Origin: Sordariomycetes sp. S80-01Y
Taxonomy: Eukaryota; Ascomycota; Sordariomycetes
Reading direction: 5' to 3'
Assembly (NCBI GenBank): GCA_037042185.1
Contig: JAXQJY010000019.1
Coordinates: forward strand, 581,598 to 645,597
DNA: 64,000 bases
The position numbers and the translations under genes were made by a program. Below are positions 55,682 through 64,000 of this stretch, in pieces (the first letter of the stretch is position 1; each line of letters opens with the position of its first letter). Below the pieces are notes generated by a model that saw nothing but the letters and a program-made list of their open reading frames with translations, searched no databases and was not told the DNA's origin.

Positions 55682-56267
55682 ATGCAGCTCACCAACGCCC
55701 TATTTGCGACTGTTTGCCTCCTGGGCCTTGCCAGTGCCAGTCCCAAAGCACACATTCGCTCGCTCGCCCCTCTCACGCCTTTGGAGCGTCGTGGCATCGA
55801 CTGCACCCAGGACGACGATCACGCGAAGTGTGTCTGCGATGCTTGCGAGGAGACCGAAGACTTCCAGGTCGGCACGCGTAAGTCCGGCTCCTGAGCAAGA
55901 AAATTAGGTAGCGATGGGTAGTGTGCTGACTGACCCAAAAATTAGCTTCGGTTGTTCCCGACGATGCCTGCTCTACGATCACCATGCCAGTGAGTTGCCC
56001 GACAGGCGATAGCGATAAATCACATAGACTTACATATTTTAGACTGTTCGTTTCATGAACCCCGGTGGTATTACTGGATGGGTAAGTGGGTTTTCCTCTG
56101 TCGAAGTTCGAGATTCCCTTCAACTATGGGTGACTATGGTCGACCCTTGCTGTAGTTGTGTTGGACTGTGGTGCGTTGGATAGACTTGGTAACTGACACA
56201 ACCGGAGACCTGCAAAAAGCGCAACGACGACAAGTTCCATGCCTGCTGCCGTGGCGAGGAGGTCTAA
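55682..56267 (+). CDS. small secreted 8-cysteine protein, candidate effector
   Basis: Four exons (55682-55877, 55946-55989, 56043-56081, 56208-56267) join in frame to 112 aa; introns are 68, 53 and 126 bp. The signal peptide is residues 1-20 (ALFATVCLLGLASAS). A Kex2-type RR lies just before the mature region at about 37-38 (LERRG). The predicted mature part has eight Cys: DC, KCVC, AC, DDAC, TC and a final ACC. An even Cys number and small size fit a disulfide-stabilised secreted protein, possibly an effector or an antimicrobial. No known family is recognised. A tetra-exon gene for 112 aa is highly fragmented; the last intron (ending ggag) is the least certain. Confidence 0.65.
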
Positions 56268-56594
56268 GTGCCCGTCAGCCAAGGTGAATCAGTTGCGGGG
56301 GGTGGGTCCTTCGAATGACTTATGAAGTCCACAGTTGTGGTGATGATCCAGCCTTCTTTGTCCTACTTATTTGTGTATTTGGCCGAGCTTGATTTCATGC
56401 GTTTGCTTCTTTACCTATTGTTATCTAGCGGTTTACTTAGCTTCAACATTTGAACCAGTCGCAAAACTGGCCAAGGCACACGTTTCATGTCATTTGTAAG
56501 CTCATTGGTCTGATTGAAAGTATTTTGTCATCAAGACATGATTCGTATGTTCAGAGCCTGAAGTATATACAGGAACAAAAACCCTCGTAAATCT
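56268..56594. other. intergenic between convergent genes
   Basis: 3' UTRs of the small secreted protein (right-going) and the AA9 gene (left-going). It is AT-moderate, with no other feature. Confidence 0.4.
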
Positions 56595-57401
56595 TTATCC
56601 CTGGAAGGGCTCGGGTCCGGGGATCTGGTAGACGGGGCTGGTCTCGTCGTTGTAGATGTTGTACAGGATGCCAGGGTCGGTGCTTGTGTACAGCTCAGTA
56701 CCGAGGGTGCCCTCGGGGTTGTCTGAGCCGCCGCCGGTGACCTTGAGGTTGATGCACTGTGGGTACATCTGGGCCTGGCCCTCCTGGCCGGCCGAGTGCA
56801 GGGCGATCTGCTCGTGGCGGAGGACGTAGTTGCCGGCAGAGATGGACTCGGGAATGGTGACCTTCCAAAGGGAGCCTGAATATACTTGTCAGCAACTGCC
56901 TATCCTCAGCGCGCGCTTAGTGAACATACCATCGTCAATGAACTTGTCCGACGCCCAGTAGCCCGTCTCGCCGCCACCGGGACCCAGCTCGATCTGGCCC
57001 ATCTCGGCGAACTTGAAGAATTTCAGGCTCGTCTTGTCAACGGTCTCGCACTCTCCGTCGCACTTGGCAAGGTAGTCCACAACGGGACCGTGGTGGCTGC
57101 GTGGCCACTCGGTCCACTGCAGCGTGATCTCGGTTCCGGCAGCAACCTCGATGGACTTGGGCGCGTTCTTGGCGTCCAGGTGGCAGATGATGTCAGGGTC
57201 CTGGAGCGACGATGAGGGAACAAAGCCGGTGTCGGTGGCCCAGTTGGCCCAGCCGGCGGAGTCCTGCTCGGGCACCCAGGGGGCGTTGGTCGGGTTGTAG
57301 CCCGTGTTGGACTGGCCGTTGACGATGATGTCGGAGACGAAGCCGTGGGCATTAACAGCTGCGGCAGAAACCAGGGCTGCGATGAAGGTCTTGGAGGACA
57401 T
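56595..57401 (-). CDS. AA9 lytic polysaccharide monooxygenase
   Basis: Exons 57401-56930 and 56875-56595 join in frame to 250 aa across a 54-bp intron (gtatgt...ttcag). The signal peptide ends after residue 18, so the mature protein begins with His (H19 in AHGFVSD), as the copper site requires. The second copper His is in [12 protein letters not shown] (H103 by family position). The axial Tyr is in QMYPQC near 215. Cys pairs and the core beta-sandwich agree with AA9. There is no CBM1, so it is a one-domain enzyme. It should cleave cellulose or related beta-glucans oxidatively outside the cell. Upstream, a TATA box is noted at 57580. Confidence 0.95.
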
Positions 57402-57579
57402 GGTCTTGGGCTGTATTCTGGGTGTGATGTGTGGCTTTAGGTGGTGGTATGTACGAGGAACTGCCCGGCAGCTGGGTAATCAAAGGGGATATACGAGAAT
57501 GAAGAAGCTTGTAAAAGACTGTGAAGAGTGCAGATCGACAGAAACAAGATTGTTCGGCTCAGAGGCACCGCAAAGTCTT

Positions 57580-57587
57580 CTTATATA
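57580..57587 (-). promoter_or_regulatory. TATA box of AA9 gene
   Basis: Read leftward, TATATAAG sits 179 bases upstream of the AA9 ATG at 57401. It is a good TATA consensus at a usual distance when a short 5' UTR is allowed. Confidence 0.5.
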
Positions 57588-59249
57588 CCGTCTTGACCCT
57601 CATGTCAGTCTCTTCTGATCCTCCGGCTCCTAGGCCCTTCCCCACCGGCACCAGACTAAAGCCTAAAGCAGATCATGGCAATAAGAATCGCCGTTGGAGC
57701 TGACCAGGTCTGACCACTCAAGGCGTCAGCACCTGCGTCGCCTCGCACAGCTACAACGTCTCAGGGAGGTCAACGTTCATGGGGGGCGCATCCGCGAAAC
57801 AGGCACAAGGACCTTCAAACCGCCGAGGCCGAAAGGGGCAAGCCGTTTTAGAGTTAAGCGTGGCCTGGCATTAGCTTCACTGGCAGCTCTGCCGATCTCC
57901 TGCAGCCCGTTCCTGGGGCGGGAAATAGTTTATCGGCGCCTAGGCGAGTGGGAGCGCTTTTAGTCTGGTGCCGTTGGGGCGCTTGTGGCTCGACCTGCTC
58001 GATTGGGTTGCAGTGGTGCATGAAACGCCGGCTGGGCACGCTGCGGGTCTCTTTTGGGGGAACGGTTGCTGATGACGGGAAAGGCTGAGACGAGGCTTGG
58101 AACAGTGGTTTCCTGTGATTTGAGAGGATGAGAGGTGGTGTTTGGTGATGCCAAGGTCATGGTTGGTGTGATCGGTGTCTGGGCTCACTTACAAGCGGAG
58201 GGTCAGGGTCCGATTTAGATTTAGAGCAGACAATTCGCCTGGGTCTAGGCAACTGTTCTGGATATTGGAAACAAACATTTGGATGTAAAAGGCTGCTGAA
58301 CAGTTTGAATATAGAAACGTCAAAGCAGCAATAGGAGAACATCCCGAAACACGGAGACGCAGCCATCGAAATCACCCCCCACCGCCGACAGGGAAAACTG
58401 GGGTCTTCCAGGTAGCAGATGCGACCGCGGTCTGAGGTGTCACCAGATCAGTATTAGCGCCCACGCCGCTCTAGTTCAGGCGCTCGGCGGCCCCACCTCA
58501 GGTACAGCTCAGTCAGGTGATTCTGTATGGACTTTTATGAGAGATATGCACCGTTCCTTTGCGCTGTTTGTCTCCTTGATCCGTGTGCTCGTGCGAGCAC
58601 TGCCTCAATCAGTGCAGATCGCACCTATCCGTGACATATCTCGCACCCCAACATTTATAAACCAAGACATGCAAAATCTTCTCCCTCGGAACGGACGATG
58701 CAAACCCTCCTTGTCCAATTCTGATCGTATGTATAAACCCACTTAAACTATTGGTAATTATAGCGGAGATTTTTCTAGGCTATTCGTGCACCCGGGAGGA
58801 CGATATAGCTTTCTAGCATCAAGAGAATGGGCACGCTACTTTGCCTTCAAATACCCCACAGAAGGATAACAGTGGCTAGGTGTACCTGTATAGGACCGAA
58901 TCTCCTGAAAATGATGATATTCTACTCTCAATTCATATAGTTTAGAATATGGAGGGTACAAGCGGAGATCGCCGAGGAAGACTCTTAGCTAAGTAGCCAT
59001 TCGACGATGACCGATGCTACCAACGAAATGGCGACAAGACATCAGAACAACAACAGGAGCTGTCCAGCAAGGATGATGTGCCTCGACAGAATGGAGACCT
59101 CTGGTGCCAGGAGTGGCAGCTGCCAGCAGCCCTGCCGTTGGTGTTGGTGGTTTAGTCAACAGCGCTCACATCACAGGATCGCCTTCCTCGGTAGCCTCTA
59201 GATAGCTACCGTCATCATCATGTTCCGTTATACTACTATTCTACACCAA

Positions 59250-59486
59250 TCGGAGGCGCGAAATCCGGGAGATGTTCGCGGGGATTACACCATCCACTGG
59301 GTCTGGGATTGGCCGTCGTCTCCCACAAAGGGGTACCCGGCAGGTCAACCGGAGATATACACTAGTTGCATGGAACTGCACATAGTCGGGCTTACCTCAC
59401 TTGAAGGCATGGCCTACGAGGCTGGTCAGAATTTAAATTCTGCGGCAGTGGAAGATCAAGTGATATCGGATTTAGTCATGTGCTAG
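59250..59486 (+). pseudogene. 3' fragment of a secreted-protein gene (LPMO-like C-terminal style)
   Basis: The plus frame reads GDYTIHWVWDWPSSP, then IYTSCMELHIVG. The WVWDWP ... CM pattern is familiar from the C-terminal core of fungal secreted, copper- or chitin-binding-like proteins. No start codon, signal peptide or upstream domain is found in the ~1 kb before it. It is therefore probably a detached fragment, or the last exon of a gene I cannot assemble. The family call is tentative. Confidence 0.45.
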
Positions 59487-60852
59487 GATAACAGTAATGA
59501 ACAGTACTTAGAGAACCCCGCTAGCTTTATTAAAAGATAAGTCGAATCAATCATCTCGTGTCGGATCATATAGCCAACTATAATATCTTTTTCCACTATA
59601 GGAACCATACAGCACTCTGCAGTCTATTTGCCACAACGTTGTCATCAAGCTTAGGACAATCTGCCAGGACTATCCACCTTCCACGCTCCAGAACAGGAAC
59701 ATTTAACTTTGAACTCCATGAGAACCAGCGTATGAAGAACAATCTCGCCCCAAAAGCACTCCTCCGTACGCTTATAATCCTCCATTGATCTGAAGGTAAA
59801 CATCCATCTCTTGATGGCCTACGCTGAAAGAGATATCCGCAACTTGCCGGCCAGTCTCTGCCATAGGATAACCCCGTAGATGCGTAGTTCGACGCTAGTC
59901 ACCGAATCCCTCCCTCCTCGACAACCTTATCTTGTGATTGTGGAAGAAGATATCCGCAATCGCCGACCAAATCTAAACCGTCCTCAAGCTGAATCCCGCT
60001 CTTCTTCTCGTCAAGGCAGAGTGGGGGTTTCCTTGTCGCAACCTCATGATTTTCTTTATGACGGATTTTTCGCTGCAGCTCTCTTTTTTCATCATTCACT
60101 GCTTGATAAACAGATTTTCATGACCCGATTATGCCTGTAGGTACAATTCAACTCGGCTGGATCAAGAGGCCGAGGAGAGGCATCGGGATCCCGCAGTGCC
60201 ATCACTCTAGATCTTGGCTGTGGTTGAGAAAGAGACTCCTAGCGACTTCTGTCAGGAGATTTTCTGATGAGATGTCAGAGATTAACCGGACTAATACGAG
60301 GTCCGATATCGATCAAAAGGCAGTTGAGCTGAAAAGTCAAGGTATCTACCACACTTTTCTGGCGATATTAATATAACATTTTTACCTTAAAAAAACGACG
60401 TGTTGTACGCAATCGGCGCGCAGAAAAGGGTTCTAGCCGATAGTAATGAGAAGTGTTTTGAATGGCCGCTGTAAGATGATATCCGTATCTAAGCTTTCTT
60501 GCCAAAGTCCTTGGCGTCTCTACTCACGCCTTTCGGCGTTTGTAGACACCTGTCGGATCAATTTCTATTATTCGGGCAGTGTCATAGTTGTTTCACTTAT
60601 TGTAAATATGCCTCGATTACTCTTGCCGAGTCGGTTTCTTCAATGGATAACGTGGCAGCAAACGAGCATTTCTAACACTTCACTCGCATCGGTCTTGCTG
60701 ACATCAGCAGTGCTACTCTAAAAATCAAAGCCAATACACTTTCAAAAATAGACGACAGACAAGTGCCACTGTATAGTCATAACTTAAAACCAAACCGCAG
60801 TAAAGACTGTTCCCCTTATCATAATATTTACCAAGACTGTTCAACGCCACAG

Positions 60853-61206
60853 TCAATACGCACAAGCACACTCGACCCTTTGCCGCTCGGTGACAATTCT
60901 GATGACATTGCCGGATCCATGACACGATCGACATGGCTTCAACCAAGTGGTCCCTATATCCCCACCGCACCATCGACAACCACGAGTCCAGTTGCAACAC
61001 TTTATTTTTCTTCTTCCCCTATCACCCGGGTTGAGGGACAGAACCTCGCCGCTTCCATAACAACCACTGCATTGTTCGGGCACCTCCACGCGAACTCGGG
61101 CCATATATGCTCCAGCACCCGAACACAACTCACAGGTTGGATCGGGCCGTGGCTCGTGGCTGCGGCTACTGCCACTGCTGCCACTACGCGACCCGTGCCT
61201 GCTCAT
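60853..61206 (-). CDS. small orphan protein with DnaJ-type CxxCxGxG motifs
   Basis: ATG at 61206 gives 117 aa; a further 15 codons upstream are open but begin with GTG. The first ~20 residues are Ser/Arg/Gly-rich. Then follow four Cys motifs of the DnaJ zinc-binding type: CELCSGAG, CSGCYGSG, CRWCGGDIG (degenerate) and CRSCHGSG. In DnaJ these bind two zinc ions and help hold unfolded client protein. The J-domain (HPD) and the client-binding C-terminus are both absent. It may be an isolated zinc-finger protein, a chloroplast/BSD2-like chaperone fold or a gene fragment. A divergent fungal origin is possible because the gene lies in repeat-rich DNA. Confidence 0.6.
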   Translation of the reverse strand: MSRHGSRSGSSGSSRSHEPRPDPTCELCSGAGAYMARVRVEVPEQCSGCYGSGEVLSLNPGDRGRRKIKCCNWTRGCRWCGGDIGTTWLKPCRSCHGSGNVIRIVTERQRVECACAY

Positions 61207-61777
61207 AGTGGACCTGCAATAATCAGTACATATGCCATCATGATCACCCACGACGCTCCATTCTTACTGAAGTGGCAACAAAGGAAGAATGTACTAATGA
61301 TGTGGAAGTTCTGCCCGAGTCCAAGAATTGGTAGACAGGCTAGGATCTGTGACAAGATAATAACCAAACGATGGATCTCAAACACAGAATCGTGGGCTGC
61401 TGCTGATCAATGGAAAGAAGGTTCATTAACAACGTTCTTATATACAGCATTCTAGAGCGGGCTTCGCATTCTAGCAGCATCGTGATTTGGTCGAATTTAT
61501 TTTTAGCATCGGCGCTTAAGTAGGTCTATCAGTTGGCCTGCTAACGTTTTTAGAGCACCGCGGCCATATTGAAGACCGGGCACGTAACGCGGTCAATCAT
61601 ATGGACGGCCAATATCCTAAAAGGTTCCAGGCTGAAAATTGGGCGCTTAAGACTGGGAACTCATAACCCCAGTCTCTAGGTAACATGAGGGCGCGTGGTG
61701 TTTAGAGCGATGATACCGGCGCTTGTTCAATTTCCAAAACCGTAGTGTGAATGATAGTGGACACGGGATCGTCTACT
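61207..61777. other. intergenic before right-hand repeat block
   Basis: Ordinary-composition sequence that gradually merges into the AT-rich block. No gene or RNA recognised. The end is marked by two palindromes at 61778-61823. Confidence 0.45.
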
Positions 61778-61823
61778 GCGACGGGCCCCCGTCGCTCTAG
61801 TTAAAGCGACGGGCCCGTCGCTT
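61778..61823. repeat. two GC-rich palindromes at the edge of the AT-rich block
   Basis: GCGACGGG-CC-CCCGTCGC (61778-61795) has 8-bp arms with a 2-base centre. AAGCGACGGGCCCGTCGCTT (61804-61823) is a perfect 20-bp palindrome with the same core. Two copies of one hairpin-forming unit lie ~26 bp apart. They fall just before composition drops to AT-rich and could be transposon terminal elements. Confidence 0.7.
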
Positions 61824-61829
61824 GATTAT

Positions 61830-63842
61830 ATAAGCGCTGAAAATGGCACTTAATTAGCTGCCGCCACCGGCGCTATATTAAGGCCTAATTTGGCTTCATT
61901 TACCCCTAAAGTGTAGATTACTTATACCTTTAAATACCACCTTAATAAATTAACTATAATAGTGGGCTACTAATTACCTACTAAATAAGTAAATCTATTA
62001 ATCTCGCGAGGCACTCGTCGAAGCTATTAATTAATAGGTAAAGCCTTGAGGCTATACCTTAATTACTAGGCACTTATATCGCGCTAAATTATTAAGGCTA
62101 ATAGTTATATTAGTCTATAATTATGCTTATAAGCCACTTAATAAATTAGTGCCACGGAAGTATAACACTAAAGATAAAGATACTTAATACCCCTTTTTAA
62201 TATTAGCTAAGTAATAGCTAGATCTTATTAGCTAGGCTATTACTTATTACCTTAATCCTTAGTATACTATATATAACTATCCACTAAGCCTATACCTATT
62301 AGTATATCTAATATATTAATTAATCTTAGTAGCTAATTAAAAAGCTATTTAAGACCTCTTAAATATATAGATTAAGGGAAAAGGTATCCGAACCTATCTA
62401 TAGTAAATATTAGATATCCTTACTATATAGAAGGATATTAATAACTATATTATATAAAGTTAGTAAGATTATCTTAAGGGCTAAAGTAATATCTAGGTAC
62501 TAGCTAGTTAGCTTAATTAGGAAGGCTTTTAAAGCTAAATCTATTTTAATCTAGAGACTAAGTAGATCTTAGCTATACTTTTTATTTATCCTAGGTTACT
62601 TAGCTATCTTTAAGCCTATCTAGAGATCCTTATACTAGATAGTATATATAAGATAAATAAGTATAGGATAGCTTTATTTAAGATTATTAGCATTAATGCC
62701 TATAATCATTCCTTTTATATAGCATTTACCTTCTTATTTAGCGAGGGAGAAGAAGATTATTACTAGGCCCTAGAGTAGCTATAATTAATCTATAAAGTTA
62801 GCTAAATCTAGATACTATTTATTATCTTAATAGATTAATGCCTTACCTTATATAATGCTATAGTAAGGGAATTTCTAGCTACTATTTATCTACTCTATCT
62901 TTAGTATACTAATAAGGCTATTATTTAGTACTATAGGCTAATCTTTATATTATATAACGTTAATTTAAGTATTATACTAAATAAGCTATAAGACTAGTAG
63001 ACCTTTTATAATGCCTAGTATATAATTATAGCCTTGTAAGATAAGTAAGCCTTTAATAGCTATATTTAAGAGCTTAAGTAGTAATTTACTTTTTATTACC
63101 TAGAAAAAGTAATCTATATTAAGTAAATATGGCTCGATCTATATAAAGAGAAGCTTATAAAGGCCTAGGTTAATTAATATCTTTATTTTAGTAATATTAT
63201 TATTTTATGGGCTAAAGGAATTTATATTATTATTAAGGGCTATCTTTAATCCTTAGTCTTAAATCTATTTAAGGCTTAGAGTATAATTAAAGCTATGCTT
63301 AAAAACTAATTAGTAAAGCTTTAAGTAAATTAGGTAAGGTAATAATAGAGAAATCTAATTAGGCTCTTAAGCCCTCTCTTTTATTCTATTTAAGGCTAGG
63401 TCTTATACTAAGCCCTAGAAAAGATCTACTAATAAAAGGAATACCTTAATTAGTTACTAATTCCCCCTTATACTAGGCGCTTTATATAAACCTTAGGTTT
63501 ACCTTATATCTATAGGCTATAGTAGCTATAATATAATAATCTATCTCTAAGTCTCTTGGATTTCTATTAATATTAATATCTTAGGCGCCTAGATTAATAT
63601 AAGCTTCTTCTTAAGCTAGCTTTCTATATAGATTAATCTTCTAGATTAAATATAATAAGGCTACCTAGTGGCTTTAAGGCTATTAAGACCTAAGCTAGGC
63701 CTAAGGCATCACCTAGGTGCTTAAAATATTATTAATAAGGCTATATTATAGCTTTAAAATCGTGCCCCTTATAGTATACTAATCTTATAACCTATAATAG
63801 CCTAAGTATTATAGATCTAGCTACTTATAATGGCCTTATTTA
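61830..63842. repeat. AT-rich, RIP-mutated transposon block
   Basis: About 2 kb dominated by A, T and the words tta, ata and ctag, with sparse C and G and TpA excess. Composition changes sharply on both sides. It contains the MULE transposase relic described separately, which shows the direction of mutation (C to T). Such composition is the mark of RIP in ascomycetes. Confidence 0.85.
62100..63330 (+). pseudogene. RIP-inactivated MULE-type transposase
   Basis: Although full of stops, one plus frame near 62610-62980 follows the fungal MULE transposase: YLEILILDSIYKINKYR, then NHSFYIAFTFLFSEGEEDYY, ALE (stop) L, then ILID(stop)CL and NKAII. This matches the family pattern around the two catalytic Asp (LD.TYK and TDRC). 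The stops fall where Trp, Gln or Arg are expected (tgg to tag, cag to tag, cga to taa), the result expected from C-to-T change on either strand. Near 62265 a weaker match, YNYPLSLYLL, resembles the upstream HNHP...D segment. The element is dead. Outer limits are approximate. Confidence 0.8.
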
Positions 63843-63917
63843 GGCTACCCCTAATTTGGCTACCCCTAATTTGGCTACCCTTGATCTAGCTACCCCTAAT
63901 CTAGCTACCCCTAATCT
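63843..63917. repeat. 15-bp tandem repeat, five units
   Basis: Five head-to-tail copies of RGCTACCCCTAATYT (63843-63857, 63858-63872, 63873-63887, 63888-63902, 63903-63917), with a partial sixth. Differences between units are single transitions. The block joins the AT-rich region to balanced sequence. Confidence 0.85.
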
Positions 63918-63924
63918 GGCTATC

Positions 63925-64000
63925 TGTGACGTTCGGGCCTGGTCTAACTACAGGGTAGATAGATCAGAGGGTCGGTTTGTTGTTCGTAGTACGTTGGGTC
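63925..64000 (+). mobile_element. possible LTR 5' edge at window end
   Basis: Composition becomes normal exactly at TGTGAC (63925), and the sequence TGTGACGTTCGGGCCTGG resembles the TG-initiated start of fungal gypsy-type LTRs. The window ends 75 bases later, so the element is unconfirmed. Confidence 0.3.

Larger units (their letters stand above)
57402..60852. other. 3.4-kb gene-poor region
   Basis: From the AA9 promoter to the DnaJ-zinc-finger-like gene no intact gene is supported. One degraded protein segment is noted at 59250-59486. Frames around 59880-60376 are longish and basic but unrecognised. The DNA grows more AT-rich toward the right. Confidence 0.5.

Noticed and set aside
55682-56267. 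small secreted protein as the RiPP precursor for the UstYa-like gene
   Set aside because: It has no repeated core peptides bounded by Kex2 sites, and its Cys pattern argues for a folded disulfide protein.
59880-60376. plus-strand frames as a zinc or ribosomal-type small protein
   Set aside because: They are basic but unlike any family I know and have no signal, domain or intron support. They lie in an AT-rich, gene-poor area.
63843-63917. CCCCTAA-containing repeats as a telomere
   Set aside because: The unit is 15 bp with non-telomeric bases between cores. It is internal, followed by normal sequence, and has only five copies.
1-64000. CRISPR arrays, riboswitches or bacterial operons
   Set aside because: The window is eukaryotic nuclear DNA with spliceosomal introns, and no spaced repeat array or prokaryotic signal was seen.

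Overview
The window looks like nuclear DNA of a filamentous ascomycete, probably a Sordariomycete-type Pezizomycotina. Genes are split by short introns of about 47-126 bp with GT/GC...AG borders and CTAAC/CTGAC-type branch points. There are fungal-specific families: Zn2Cys6 regulators, an AA9 LPMO, a UstYa/DUF3328 protein and a DUF6604-type protein. Both ends are AT-rich blocks with the look of repeat-induced point mutation (RIP). I can support 25 protein genes and one tRNA-Asp. I cannot assign a species.

Layout. 1-290 is AT-rich repeat DNA. 683-13700 carries a secreted lipase-like hydrolase, repeat and WD40 debris, a full ABCB-type transporter, two unrecognised proteins (one with a tandem Cys-rich module) and a secreted Gly/Ala/Glu-rich protein. 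13700-23335 carries a secreted M28 aminopeptidase, an ERG3-like sterol C-5 desaturase, a polytopic membrane protein and a secreted cyclase-family protein. 23336-27903 is a long gene-poor gap. 27904-36149 carries a Zn2Cys6 regulator, an alpha/beta hydrolase, tRNA-Asp, a cupin, a GH16 glycosidase and two small conserved-looking proteins. 36361-42919 holds bifunctional aminodeoxychorismate (PABA) synthase and a 983-aa DUF6604-like protein.

44213-52618 is the most interesting block: sulfite oxidase, a sugar-porter-type MFS transporter, a TauD/TfdA-type Fe(II)/2-oxoglutarate dioxygenase and a regulator with two tandem Zn2Cys6 clusters. Transporter and dioxygenase are divergent from a 627-bp promoter. 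TauD-type enzymes can release sulfite from sulfonates, sulfite oxidase converts sulfite to sulfate, and a porter could import the substrate. I therefore propose a compact fungal sulfonate-use locus. This is inference from gene content, not proof. Three phased GATAAG motifs lie upstream of the sulfite oxidase.

53303-57401 carries a UstYa-like gene, a small 8-cysteine secreted protein and an AA9 LPMO. From 57402 onward the DNA becomes gene-poor, with a fragment of a secreted-protein gene, a small orphan protein with DnaJ-type CxxCxGxG motifs, a pair of GC-rich palindromes and then a strongly AT-rich block. In that block a MULE-type transposase can still be read, with Trp, Gln and Arg codons turned into stops as RIP would do. 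The window ends in a 15-bp tandem repeat and a possible LTR edge. The genes therefore sit between repeat-rich, RIP-scarred blocks, and several encode secreted enzymes.
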